NCBI RefSeq assembly: GCF_001247745.1
Contig: NZ_LAIR01000002.1
Span: 2,046,001-2,110,000 of the forward strand
DNA: 64,000 nucleotides
From: Luteipulveratus halotolerans
GTDB taxonomy: Bacteria > Actinomycetota > Actinomycetes > Actinomycetales > Dermatophilaceae
Reading direction: 5' to 3'
Each line of letters begins with the position of its first letter. Position 1 is the stretch's first letter. Positions 9,635 through 19,082 of this stretch are shown piece after piece. Made by a program: the position numbers and the translations under genes. Below the pieces are notes generated by a model. That model was not told the DNA's origin. It searched no databases and saw only the letters and a program-made list of their open reading frames with translations.

Positions 9635-10279
9635 GTGTCCCACGTGACTCGTCTCAGGGGGCCACGGCGCGCAGTCGTGGGAGTGTCCGTCGTCGTGCTC
9701 GCGCTGACCGGCTGTGGGTCGAAGGTGGCGGGGTCGACGACCTCGTCGACCCCGCCACCGCCCGCGGCCGCGCCCGCCAAGCCTGCGCCCGCGCCCACCT
9801 GGATGCCGACCGATGCGAGGACGCCGGTCGCCGGCGGGCCGTGCCAGCCCTCTCAGCTGCGGCTGGTCGTGGGCGGCGCCGATGCGGCGATGGGCTACCG
9901 GGAGCTCGCGGTCGTCGCGACCAACGTCGGCCGGCTCCCCTGCGTGCTGAAGGGTCACGCGCGCTTCGTGATGTTCGGCGAGGACGGCGACGTCATCACC
10001 GGCAAGCGCGCCCGCACCGTCCCGATGATGGACGACGACCTTGCACGCCCCGAGCGCCATCGCCTCGCGCCGGGGCAGTCGTCGAGAGTGATCCTGGCCT
10101 GGCGAGGCGAGAGCGCCGCCGCAGGAATCCCCCAGGTCACGTCCTTCCGAGTGGTGGTGACCGAGGGCAGTGCGCCCGCGCCGGTCTCGCCAGGCAGAGA
10201 CACCGACGGCCTGGCCATCGACATCGTGCGCGGCAGTCCGTACGCCGTGAGCGGCTGGCGCGACGCCACGCAGCCCTGA
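9635..10279 (+). CDS. Lipoprotein with DUF4232-like domain
   Basis: Exported lipoprotein of 214 residues. The signal peptide ends in LTGC with the lipidated Cys at 27. A Pro/Ala-rich linker (about 34-58) leads to a beta-rich domain containing GGPCQPSQLRLVVGGAD and NVGRLPCVLKGHARFVMFG, a pattern typical of the actinobacterial DUF4232 family, with two Cys that probably form a disulphide. Function unknown. GTG at 9635 and GTG at 9644 are both possible starts. The gene is divergent from hemW and ends back-to-back with the YeiH gene (shared TGATCA). Confidence 0.75.
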   Translation: MSHVTRLRGPRRAVVGVSVVVLALTGCGSKVAGSTTSSTPPPPAAAPAKPAPAPTWMPTDARTPVAGGPCQPSQLRLVVGGADAAMGYRELAVVATNVGRLPCVLKGHARFVMFGEDGDVITGKRARTVPMMDDDLARPERHRLAPGQSSRVILAWRGESAAAGIPQVTSFRVVVTEGSAPAPVSPGRDTDGLAIDIVRGSPYAVSGWRDATQP

Positions 10280-11299
10280 TCAGCGGCCGACGACGACGAC
10301 GCCGGCGAGCGCCACGCCGAGCACGGCCGCTGTCGTGACCGAGGCGACCGCGATGACGCGCCACCCGGCACGGCGCAGTGCTCCGGCCGACACGCCGCAG
10401 CCGAGCGCGAACATCGCCGTCGCGAGCAGCGCCGTCTGCACCTGAGCGGCGCCGTCGAGCACGGCCTGCGAGGGCTCGAGGACCGTGCGCACGACGGCGA
10501 GCGCGAGGAAGCCGAGCACGAACAGCGGCACGAGCGGCGTACGCCGACCGTCGGTCTGCGTACCCGGTCGACGTCGCTGCCACACGCCGATCAGCGCCAT
10601 GACGGGCGCGAGCATCAGGACGCGGGCGAGCTTGGCGACGACCGCAACGGCGAGCGCGCTGCCTCCGATCGCTCCGCCTGCAGCCACCACCTGCGCGACC
10701 TCATGGATCGACAGCCCGGCCCACAGCCCGGCAGCACGGTCGTCGAGCCCGAGGGCGTGCGCTCCGAGCGGTACGAGCACGATCATCGCGGTGCCGAAGA
10801 CCACCACCAGCGAGACCGCCGTTGCGACCTCCTCGTCCTCGGCGTCGACCACACCGTCGGTCGCGGCCACGGCCGCCGCGCCGCAGATCGAGAACCCGCA
10901 GGCGAGCAGAACCGCCTGGGTGTGGCTCAGCCCGAGTCGGGTACCCACACCGACGCCGACCGCGATGCCGACCACCACCACCGCCACGACGGCGACGAGC
11001 GTCATCGGCCCGAGACCCAGCACGTCCGAGAGCGACAGCTGGATCCCGAGCAGCACCACGCCGGCCCGCAGCAGCGTCCGCGAGCTGAGGGCGACCCCCG
11101 GTGCCACCCGGGCCGGGACGCCCGTCACGTGCGCGAGCAGGGCACCGAGGACGATCGCGACGAACAGCGGGCTGACCACCGGCAGCAGGGCGTGCACCGC
11201 GATCGACACCGCGGCCCCGGCCACGCACACGGCGAGCCCGGGCAGGATCTCGCCGTACGCCCGATGGGTCACTGGCGCGGGGCTCACGGTGCTGGTCAT
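10280..11299 (-). CDS. YeiH family putative sulfate exporter
   Basis: Integral membrane protein of 339 residues, UPF0324/YeiH family, with about ten hydrophobic segments. Family blocks visible are LLRAGVVLLGIQLSL, FSICGAAAVAA and SIHEVAQVVAAGGAIG. Members are annotated as putative sulfate exporters, but the substrate is not firmly established. The ATG at 11299 was chosen over the open frame to 11371. It is divergent from a LysR-type regulator, the common arrangement for this family, so that regulator probably controls it. Confidence 0.88.
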   Translation of the reverse strand: MTSTVSPAPVTHRAYGEILPGLAVCVAGAAVSIAVHALLPVVSPLFVAIVLGALLAHVTGVPARVAPGVALSSRTLLRAGVVLLGIQLSLSDVLGLGPMTLVAVVAVVVVGIAVGVGVGTRLGLSHTQAVLLACGFSICGAAAVAATDGVVDAEDEEVATAVSLVVVFGTAMIVLVPLGAHALGLDDRAAGLWAGLSIHEVAQVVAAGGAIGGSALAVAVVAKLARVLMLAPVMALIGVWQRRRPGTQTDGRRTPLVPLFVLGFLALAVVRTVLEPSQAVLDGAAQVQTALLATAMFALGCGVSAGALRRAGWRVIAVASVTTAAVLGVALAGVVVVGR

Positions 11300-11337
11300 G
11301 CCGTCCAGGCTCTCCGCGATGTGGCCGCACCAGTAGT

Positions 11338-11357
11338 CCCCGCGCTGCCATGCGGGG
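11338..11357. promoter_or_regulatory. Candidate LysR operator between yeiH-like and lysR genes
   Basis: Inverted repeat CCCCGC-N8-GCGGGG in the 72-base divergent spacer, adjacent to the TATCCT box of the LysR gene. It could be the autoregulatory site. Weak evidence, because GC-rich repeats arise by chance here. Confidence 0.3.
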
Positions 11358-11359
11358 CA

Positions 11360-11365
11360 TATCCT
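11360..11365 (+). promoter_or_regulatory. Leaderless -10 box of the LysR gene
   Basis: TATCCT ends 6 bases before the ATG at 11372, so the mRNA should start at the start codon. No Shine-Dalgarno sequence is present. Confidence 0.5.
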
Positions 11366-11371
11366 GCGCAC

Positions 11372-12262
11372 ATGTCGAGCTGGCCGGACCTCGTCGCCCT
11401 CGAGCTGCTGGTCGCGGTCGCCGACCAGGGCAGCCTCAGCGCCGGGGCACGTGCGGCCGGCGTCGCCCAGCCCAACGCCTCACGCTCGATCGCACGGCTC
11501 GAACGTCAGCTCGGCCTGCCGCTGCTCGTCCGCTCGACGCGCGGCTCGACCATGACCACCCAGGGCCTGCTGGTGGTCGAGTGGGCCAGGCCCCTGCTGC
11601 AGGCCGCGACCACGCTCGCCGAAGGTGCTCGTACTCTGCGCGCGGCCGACGGCGGGTCGCTCACGGTCGCGGCCAGCCAGACCGTCGCCGAGCACCTGCT
11701 CCCCCGTTGGCTCAGTGCGCTGCGCGCCGCCCGTCCCGAGGTGACGGTCGCGGCGCACGTCCACAACAGCGCGGGCGTCGTGGCCGACGTGCGCGAGGGT
11801 CGTGCTGACCTCGGGTTCGTCGAGGCGCCGGCAGCGCCTCGCGGCACCCACAGCGTGGTGGTCACCGGTGACGAGCTGGTCCTGGTCGTCGATCCCGCCC
11901 ACCCGTGGGCCGGTCGCCGTACGCGCGTGCTGCCCGCCGAGCTCGCCGGCACGCCCCTCGTCACTCGCGAACCGGGGTCCGGGACGCGCGTCGCGCTCGA
12001 GGAGGCGCTGGCGCCCGAGCTGATGGCACGGCCCGCCCTCGAGCTGCCGAGCAACGCCGCCGTGCGCGTCAGCGCCGCCGCCGGCAGCGGGCCCGCCGTG
12101 CTCAGTCGGCTGGCGGTCGCCGACGCGGTGGCGGCGGGGTCGCTCGTCGTCGTCGAGGTCGCCACGTCGATCGACCTGCGGCGACCGCTGCGCGCGGTCT
12201 GGACCGGGCCGAGACAGCTGTCCAGCCCGGCCGCGGACCTCGTGCGAATCGCCGGTCGCTGA
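11372..12262 (+). CDS. LysR-type transcriptional regulator
   Basis: LysR-type regulator of 296 residues. The N-terminal winged helix (1-60) contains ELLVAVADQGSLSAGARAAG and the recognition helix NASRSIARLERQLG. The periplasmic-binding-like effector domain covers about 88-295. The ATG at 11372 follows a TATCCT box. It is divergent from the YeiH-type exporter, which it probably activates. In other bacteria the regulator beside YeiH is often a CysB/YeiE-like protein responding to sulfur compounds or sulfite; the ligand here is unknown. Confidence 0.9.
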   Translation: MSSWPDLVALELLVAVADQGSLSAGARAAGVAQPNASRSIARLERQLGLPLLVRSTRGSTMTTQGLLVVEWARPLLQAATTLAEGARTLRAADGGSLTVAASQTVAEHLLPRWLSALRAARPEVTVAAHVHNSAGVVADVREGRADLGFVEAPAAPRGTHSVVVTGDELVLVVDPAHPWAGRRTRVLPAELAGTPLVTREPGSGTRVALEEALAPELMARPALELPSNAAVRVSAAAGSGPAVLSRLAVADAVAAGSLVVVEVATSIDLRRPLRAVWTGPRQLSSPAADLVRIAGR

Positions 12263-12293
12263 GGCTGGGACGCGAGCCCGTCTCAACCCTCGA

Positions 12294-12872
12294 TCAGCGG
12301 GCGCCCAGCCCGTCGATGATCAGCAGCAGACCGAAGATCGCGAACAGCGCGGCGGCGCCGTACTTGATCGCCTTCTCGGGCAGGTGCTTGCCGAGCAGCG
12401 CTCCGACACCGATGGCGAGCGCGTCGGCGGCGACCATGCCGACGGTGCTGCCGATCCAGGTGCCGAACCAGCCCTCACGCGTCGCGAGCGTGATGGTCGC
12501 GAGCATGGTCTTGTCGCCGAGCTCGGCGAGGAAGAAGGCCGTGCCGACGGCGAGGATCGCCGCGCCGGTGCTGCGGCGAGCCTTGTCGGCCTCCTCCTCG
12601 GTGAGCTCGTCACCGCGCAGGGTCCACAGCGCGAAGATCAGGAAGGCGATGCCCGCGACCAGAGTGATGACCCACTGGTTGTCGGTGAAGCGGTCACCCA
12701 CGAACCGCCCGATCCCGACCGAGGCCAGGTGGACGACCGCTGTGGCGACCGTGATGCCGATGAGGACCTGGCGCACGTTGTAGCGCGCTGCGAAGGTCAT
12801 GGCCATGAGCTGGCTCTTGTCGCCGAGCTCGGCGACGAAGATCACTGCTGTGCTCAGCAGGAAGGCGTACAT
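12294..12872 (-). CDS. GDT1/TMEM165 (UPF0016) manganese exporter
   Basis: Membrane protein of 192 residues with six predicted segments in two repeats. Each repeat carries the family ExGDK motif: AELGDKSQL near residue 15 and AELGDKTML near residue 117. UPF0016/GDT1 proteins export Mn2+ (MneA of Vibrio) or exchange Ca2+/Mn2+ for protons. The ATG at 12872 has a GAGGAG site. A yybP-ykoY manganese riboswitch in the leader supports manganese efflux as the job and implies that high Mn2+ turns the gene on. Confidence 0.93.
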   Translation of the reverse strand: MYAFLLSTAVIFVAELGDKSQLMAMTFAARYNVRQVLIGITVATAVVHLASVGIGRFVGDRFTDNQWVITLVAGIAFLIFALWTLRGDELTEEEADKARRSTGAAILAVGTAFFLAELGDKTMLATITLATREGWFGTWIGSTVGMVAADALAIGVGALLGKHLPEKAIKYGAAALFAIFGLLLIIDGLGAR

Positions 12873-12959
12873 GCTCACTCCTCGGCGCACCTGGGCCGAG
12901 GGAGCCGCAGGAGACGACCTCTCGACCAGGAACGCCCGTCGTAGGGGTCGTTGAACCGG

Positions 12960-13048
12960 TCGAAAGTCTCGTCCGCCGCTGTGCGGCCTGCCGTGCCGGA
13001 CCCGGAGGTCAGTGTGTCGACACGACTGTTGGGGACTACTCCCTTTCA
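12960..13048 (-). ncRNA. yybP-ykoY manganese riboswitch
   Basis: On the minus strand the leader begins CTGAAAGGGAGTAG and ends GACGAGACTTTCGACC, matching the conserved 5' (AAAGGGGAGUAG) and 3' (GCGAGACCUUU-like) ends of the yybP-ykoY aptamer. GAAAG and CTTTC close the P1 helix. In between are GTCGACACACTGACC and CCGGCACGG elements. It lies about 90 bases before the GDT1-type exporter, a standard target of this riboswitch. A TAAAGT -10 box lies just upstream near 13063-13058. Confidence 0.87.
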
Positions 13049-13094
13049 GCGGCAGACTTTACGGGACGCGGCCGACCGGACGCCAGCCGGCTCC

Positions 13095-13565
13095 TCAGCG
13101 CGACGGCTTGGCGCTCACCCACACCGGGATGATGCCGCGGACGACCTCGGTGCCGTCGGCCATCACCGCGGTGCAGCGCACGTCGACCTGGAACGGCGGC
13201 TCCTTGGCCCAGTCGGCGGCGTCGGTCTCGGCGATGCAGCGCACGTCGCCCGGCGTCTTGGCGACGTAGTCGAGCTGGATGCCCTTGGGCAGCCAGCGCA
13301 TACCCTTCGGGGTGGTCGCCTCGCACAGCAGGCCCATCGCAGCCTCCATACCGTTGGCGACGGCGATCGCGTGCACGGTGCCGATGTGGTTCTGGACCGC
13401 CCGACGCTTGCGGATCTGGACGACGCCACGGTTGGGCGCCATCTCGATGATCTGCGGGCGCACGGTGGCGAAGTACGGCGCCTTGAGCATGAAGGCCAGA
13501 CCGAAGGCCTGCTTGCCCAGCGGCTTGTCGACGAGCTTGCGGTACGCGTCATAGGTCGAAGTCAC
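13095..13565 (-). CDS. Hotdog-fold DUF4442 thioesterase-like protein
   Basis: Cytosolic protein of 156 residues with a hotdog fold of the DUF4442/PaaI thioesterase-like type. Typical features are NRGVVQIRKRRAVQNHIGTV followed by the helix HAIAVANGMEAAMG. The substrate is unknown; family members are presumed acyl-CoA thioesterases. The frame is open to 13751, but the GTG at 13565 lies 7 bases after a TAACAT box and gives the family length. It is divergent from the Eis-type gene with a 43-base spacer. A related hotdog gene lies at 43.9 kb. Confidence 0.82.
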   Translation of the reverse strand: MTSTYDAYRKLVDKPLGKQAFGLAFMLKAPYFATVRPQIIEMAPNRGVVQIRKRRAVQNHIGTVHAIAVANGMEAAMGLLCEATTPKGMRWLPKGIQLDYVAKTPGDVRCIAETDAADWAKEPPFQVDVRCTAVMADGTEVVRGIIPVWVSAKPSR

Positions 13566-13572
13566 GCACGCG

Positions 13573-13578
13573 ATGTTA
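13573..13578 (-). promoter_or_regulatory. Leaderless -10 box of the DUF4442 gene
   Basis: TAACAT on the minus strand ends 7 bases before the GTG at 13565, which decides the start and implies a leaderless mRNA. Confidence 0.5.
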
Positions 13579-13595
13579 CCCGCCAGTACGGTCCG

Positions 13596-13601
13596 TAGGG
13601 T
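13596..13601 (+). promoter_or_regulatory. Leaderless -10 box of the Eis-type gene
   Basis: TAGGGT ends 7 bases before the GTG at 13609. It supports that start over the upstream in-frame start at 13573, which would lie before the promoter. Confidence 0.5.
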
Positions 13602-13608
13602 CATCATC

Positions 13609-14790
13609 GTGAACCCGTACGAGACGCGACTCGCCGTGGCCGACGAGGCCGAAGCCCTCGCCCGACTCAGCAGCGAGAGCTTCGGGTACCCCAGGGCCGA
13701 CGGCACGCCGCGACCGCCTGACGCTGCCGGACGACGCACCTGGGTGACCACCCATCACGGACGCGTCGTCGCCGCCGTGGTCGACCGGCCGTACGAGTCG
13801 TGGTTCTGGGGCTCCCGGGTGCGCACCAGTGGCATCGCGAGCGTCAAGGTCGCGCTGGAGCATCGCGGAAACGGTTTGCTGTCAACGCTTTTCGAACGCG
13901 CCCTGACCACGGCGGCCCACGACGGCGCGGCGATCAGCACGCTGTTCCCGACTGCGCCCGGCATCTACAGGCGGTTCGGGTACGAGCTGATCGGCAGCTA
14001 CGACGAGGTGACTCTCCCGACAGCCGACCTCACGGCCGTACGCACCTGCGGCGGTTCTATACGCCGTGCCGAGGCTCGCGACATGCGGGCCGTGCGCGAT
14101 CTCTACGCGCGCTGGGCGGCGGCGCACAACGGGCCGCTGACCCGTGACGGCGCGAGCTTTCCCGCCACGGACGAGGAGGTGATGGACGAGTACGCCGGCG
14201 TCACCCTCGCGCTCGACGACGAGGGCACCCCGACGGGTTACGCGATGTGGTCACGCACCGGTGGTTACCACGCCGACGGCGTCCTGGAGGTCGACGACCT
14301 GGTCGCGGTCACCGAGCAGGGTCTTCGCCGGCTGCTGCACGCGCTCGGCACCTGCGCAACGGTTGCGCCGGCCACGGTCATCTGTACCTCGTCACCCGAC
14401 CTCACCGAGCTCGTCGTGCCCAGCCATCCGTGGCGGGTCAAGCGGGCCAACCCCTACGGTCTCGCCGTGCTCGACGTCGCGCAGGCTCTCACCGACCGCA
14501 CCTACCCGACCTGGCTCGACCTCGACGTGACCTTCTCGGTGAGCGGCCTGCCCGTTGCGGGGCAGGACGGTGCGTATCACCTGCGCGTAGCGGACGGCCA
14601 CGCGTCGGTCGACCAGGTCGCCAGCGCCGAGCTCGCTTACACCGCAAGGGGTTTGGCGCTTCGGTACGCCGGCACGCACTCGTCCTCCGACCTGCGACGT
14701 GCCGGCCTGCTCACCGGGTCCACCGATGACGACGACCGCTGGGACGCGGCGTTCGGCGGGCGCCGCGTGCACATCCGCGACTACTTCTGA
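13609..14790 (+). CDS. Eis-type GNAT acetyltransferase
   Basis: Protein of 393 residues with the three-part architecture of Eis: N-terminal GNAT domain (1-150), a second degenerate GNAT domain, and a C-terminal SCP2-like domain. Visible landmarks are VALEHRGNGLLSTLFERAL (acetyl-CoA loop) and PGIYRRFGYE, where the Tyr corresponds to the general acid of mycobacterial Eis. The last residue is Phe, whose carboxylate acts as base in Eis. Homologues acetylate lysines or aminoglycosides; the true substrate here is unknown. Confidence 0.85.
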   Translation: MNPYETRLAVADEAEALARLSSESFGYPRADGTPRPPDAAGRRTWVTTHHGRVVAAVVDRPYESWFWGSRVRTSGIASVKVALEHRGNGLLSTLFERALTTAAHDGAAISTLFPTAPGIYRRFGYELIGSYDEVTLPTADLTAVRTCGGSIRRAEARDMRAVRDLYARWAAAHNGPLTRDGASFPATDEEVMDEYAGVTLALDDEGTPTGYAMWSRTGGYHADGVLEVDDLVAVTEQGLRRLLHALGTCATVAPATVICTSSPDLTELVVPSHPWRVKRANPYGLAVLDVAQALTDRTYPTWLDLDVTFSVSGLPVAGQDGAYHLRVADGHASVDQVASAELAYTARGLALRYAGTHSSSDLRRAGLLTGSTDDDDRWDAAFGGRRVHIRDYF

Positions 14791-14806
14791 GCGGACGTCC
14801 GGGCGG

Positions 14807-15589
14807 TCAGGCTCGGTGGACCTCGAGATCACGCACCACGCGCTCGACCTTGAGGCCCTTGCCCTCGAAGCGGGTCTCGACGCGACCTTCGAAACGCGGT
14901 GCGAACCCGCCGTGGGCTCCGCGCGGGTCGTGCTCCTCGTCGCCCTCGGCAGCGAGCCGGCCGGCGTACGGGTTGGTCAGGCCGGAGCAGCCCTCGACGA
15001 CGTCGCGCATCTGCCAGGCGTAGTCGGCCCAGTCGGTGGCCAGGCGCCAGATCCCTTGGGGCACCAGCAGACTCGCGATCGTGTCAGCGAACGACGGCTG
15101 CACGAGCCGGCGCTTGTGGTGCTTGCTCTTGGGCCACGGGTCGGGGAAGAAGGTCCAGACCTCCGAGAGCGACGAGGTGTCGAAGAGCATCGGCATCGCC
15201 TGCGCGGCGTCGACCTCGATCAGCCGGATGTTGCGTACGCCGGCGTGGCGCGCCTTGGCAATGGTCTGCGCGATGCCGGGTCGCCACACCTCGAGCGCGA
15301 TGAAGTCGCGCTCGGGTGTCTGCTGCGCCGCGTGCACGACGGCGTCGCCCGCGCCTGAGCCGATCTCGACCACGAGCGGTGCCTCACGACCGAAGACGGA
15401 CGCCGGGTCGAGACGGGCCTGCGCTGTGACCGTCGTCCCCTCGCCCACCCGGTCGACGTCGATGACGTAGTCGGCACCGTGCTCGGCGATGGCACGGTGA
15501 TGACGCTCGGGCATCCGCCCTCCGCGTCGCGTGAACGAGCGAGTGCGTGCCAGGTGCTCCTCGGGAACGGCCGGATCGCGTTGCGACAC
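14807..15589 (-). CDS. trmB: tRNA (guanine-46-N7) methyltransferase
   Basis: TrmB of 260 residues, which places m7G at position 46 of tRNA using SAM. It has the SAM-binding block VVEIGSGAGD (about 72-81) and the signature FPDPWPKSKHHKRRL. An extra Gly/His-rich stretch (DPRGAHGGFAPRFEGR) lies near the C-terminus, where homologues vary. The GTG start follows the lepA stop immediately (TAAGTG), so the two genes are cotranscribed. The 3' end converges with the Eis-type gene. Confidence 0.93.
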   Translation of the reverse strand: MSQRDPAVPEEHLARTRSFTRRGGRMPERHHRAIAEHGADYVIDVDRVGEGTTVTAQARLDPASVFGREAPLVVEIGSGAGDAVVHAAQQTPERDFIALEVWRPGIAQTIAKARHAGVRNIRLIEVDAAQAMPMLFDTSSLSEVWTFFPDPWPKSKHHKRRLVQPSFADTIASLLVPQGIWRLATDWADYAWQMRDVVEGCSGLTNPYAGRLAAEGDEEHDPRGAHGGFAPRFEGRVETRFEGKGLKVERVVRDLEVHRA

Positions 15590-17437
<1,848 letters not shown>

Positions 17438-17560
17438 CGGTGACAAGAGAAACCTCGGAAGGACGACGTGACTGGGATCGGCCCAGTCTCCCACGGACTG
17501 CACCGGTCGCCGTACGCCGCCAGTGGACGCGCCCTGTGAACGCTCCACCGCGGCACAATC

Positions 17561-17595
17561 TTACGGAAACGTAAATTGATGTGGCCTACCTCACA
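17561..17595 (+). promoter_or_regulatory. Operators before secreted paralogue 1: TTACG palindrome and CRP/GlxR-like site
   Basis: A perfect palindrome TTACG-GAAA-CGTAA (17561-17574) is followed by TGTGGCCTACCTCACA (17580-17595), which fits the TGTGA-N6-TCACA consensus of Crp/GlxR regulators with one mismatch. Both lie 38-72 bases before the ATG at 17633. The first resembles a TetR-type operator; its regulator is unknown. Confidence 0.5.
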
Positions 17596-17632
17596 GTACG
17601 TTGCGATTCCCACCACTCGAAAGGGCCTCACC

Positions 17633-18259
17633 ATGCAGCTTCGCACGCGCGCCGCCCTCGGGCTCGGCGCCACCGTCAGCGCTCTCGCGACCACGGTCGC
17701 ACTGTCCCCCGGAGCGCACGCCGACCCGTTCCTCACGCTCCACCAGAAGGCGTCGGTGCAGACGCTCGTCAAGAAGCCGGGCAAGACGGTGACGTTCACC
17801 GGCACCCAGACCGCCACGATCGACCTCGGTGCGACGACCGACAACGTGTCGGCCGACCTGTCCCTCGGCTCGGCGACGATGCCCGTCGACCTGCCGATCA
17901 TCCCCGGCGTGTGGTCCATCCCCGGCGTCGCCACGGCGACCCTGAAGATCGAGCCGACAGCCCCGGCCAAGGGCACGCTCAGCAACGGCTCGCTCGACAT
18001 CAGCCAGTCGTTCAACGTGCGCATCACCAAGCTCACGCCCGCCGGCCTGCCGTGGCTCAACCTGGCGCCGAGCACCTGCAAGACGTCGGTGCCCGCCTCG
18101 ATGAAGCTCACCGGCACCTTCGCGACTCCCCTGGTGCTGTCGTCCGACGACTACACGATCCCGAGCTTCAAGGGCTGCGGCTTCCTGCTCGACCCGGTCA
18201 TCACGGAGCTCACCTCGGGCTCCGGCAACACCGTGACCGCGACGTTCACCAACGAGTGA
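17633..18259 (+). CDS. Secreted protein of unknown function, paralogue 1
   Basis: Exported protein of 208 residues with a Sec signal peptide (MQLRTRAALGLGATVSA to a probable cut after AHA near residue 31). The mature part is beta-rich and Thr/Lys-rich, with conserved landmarks TCKTSVPASMKLTG and KGCGFLLDP whose two Cys probably form a disulphide. I do not recognise the family. It is a clear paralogue of the next gene, with the same layout (VKIAGLP/VDLPIIP, LKIEP/IRIEP, CKTS, the final GNT-TFT block). GAAAGG lies 9 bases before the ATG. A terminator hairpin separates the paralogues, so each is its own unit. Confidence 0.72.
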   Translation: MQLRTRAALGLGATVSALATTVALSPGAHADPFLTLHQKASVQTLVKKPGKTVTFTGTQTATIDLGATTDNVSADLSLGSATMPVDLPIIPGVWSIPGVATATLKIEPTAPAKGTLSNGSLDISQSFNVRITKLTPAGLPWLNLAPSTCKTSVPASMKLTGTFATPLVLSSDDYTIPSFKGCGFLLDPVITELTSGSGNTVTATFTNE

Positions 18260-18270
18260 CCCTCCCGGAG

Positions 18271-18295
18271 CCGGGTCGACCGTGGGTCGGCCCGG
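18271..18295 (+). terminator. Terminator hairpin after secreted paralogue 1
   Basis: Arms CCGGGTCGACC and GGTCGGCCCGG with a 3-base loop (one T-G pair), followed by TTCGTC. It begins 11 bases after the stop. Confidence 0.6.
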
Positions 18296-18365
18296 TTCGT
18301 CATGTCCGGACAACAGCGCTGAATGATCCGTTGTGAACGATTGCCCGCCCGACATCCGTGGCGCC

Positions 18366-18408
18366 TGTGAGGCCAGTCACGTACGGTGGCGGACGATTTG
18401 GTTACCAA
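18366..18408 (+). promoter_or_regulatory. Operators before secreted paralogue 2: CRP/GlxR-like site and TTGGTTACCAA palindrome
   Basis: TGTGAGGCCAGTCACG (18366-18381) matches TGTGA-N6-TCACA except for the last base. The perfect palindrome TTGGT-T-ACCAA (18398-18408) lies 19 bases before the ATG at 18428 and could act as an operator over the promoter. The same kind of site pair stands before paralogue 1. Confidence 0.5.
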
Positions 18409-18427
18409 TCAGTAGGAGATGACCCGA

Positions 18428-19024
18428 ATGACCTGGCGCACGATGCTCGCTGCGGCTGCCGTGACCACCTCCGGTGCCACGCTGCTGGCGATGGCGCCCG
18501 GCGCGCACGCCGATGTGTGGAAGCTCAACCACACCGCGTCCGTCAGCACCTACATCAAGTCGATGAACCAGACCGTCACGACGACGGGCACCCAGTCGGC
18601 CGACTTCGACCTGGAGACCCGCAAGATCACGGCCTACCTCAAGACCAAGGACGCCACCGCGCCGGTCAAGATCGCCGGCCTCCCGCTGGCCCAGGCCACG
18701 ATCCGGATCGAGCCCGTCAGCCCCGCCACCGGCACGCTGGCGTACTCCAACGACCTCACGGTGACCCAGAAGCTCAACATCCACATCGTGAAGATCGACC
18801 CGCTGGGCCTGCCGCTCAACGTCGTCGGCAGCAACTGCAAGACGTCGACCCCGGTCACGATGAAGCTCAGCGGCAAGCTGACGGGTCTGTTCGACCCGTT
18901 CACGCTCAAGAGCACCTTCGACATCCCGCAGTTCTCCAACTGCGCGCTGCTCACGCCGATCGTCTCCAAGATGGTCTCCGGAACGGGCAACACCGCGAGC
19001 ATCACGTTCAAGGCGGCCGCCTGA
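18428..19024 (+). CDS. Secreted protein of unknown function, paralogue 2
   Basis: Exported protein of 198 residues, paralogue of the preceding gene. The signal peptide (about 1-28) ends in APGAHA. The mature part carries NCKTSTPVTMKLSG and FSNCALLTP, keeping the two Cys of paralogue 1. The function is not known; small soluble beta-rich exported proteins of this kind often bind the envelope. Two ATGs compete: 18419 lies only 2 bases after AGGAG, whereas 18428 has proper spacing, so I chose the latter. A strong terminator follows. Confidence 0.72.
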   Translation: MTWRTMLAAAAVTTSGATLLAMAPGAHADVWKLNHTASVSTYIKSMNQTVTTTGTQSADFDLETRKITAYLKTKDATAPVKIAGLPLAQATIRIEPVSPATGTLAYSNDLTVTQKLNIHIVKIDPLGLPLNVVGSNCKTSTPVTMKLSGKLTGLFDPFTLKSTFDIPQFSNCALLTPIVSKMVSGTGNTASITFKAAA

Positions 19025-19041
19025 TCCAGGCTGCCCTGCAC

Positions 19042-19072
19042 AGGCCCCCACGACGACCGGTCGTGGGGGCCT
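19042..19072. terminator. Bidirectional terminator between secreted paralogue 2 and the MFS gene
   Basis: Perfect 13-bp stem AGGCCCCCACGAC / GTCGTGGGGGCCT with a 5-base loop, placed between two convergent genes. The plus-strand side continues TGTCGTTG. It can serve both directions. Confidence 0.8.
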
Positions 19073-19082
19073 TGTCGTTGCG

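Noticed and set aside
13573..13608. Start of the Eis-type protein at 13573
   Set aside because: It would begin upstream of the TAGGGT box and add a non-family N-terminus; GTG 13609 fits better.
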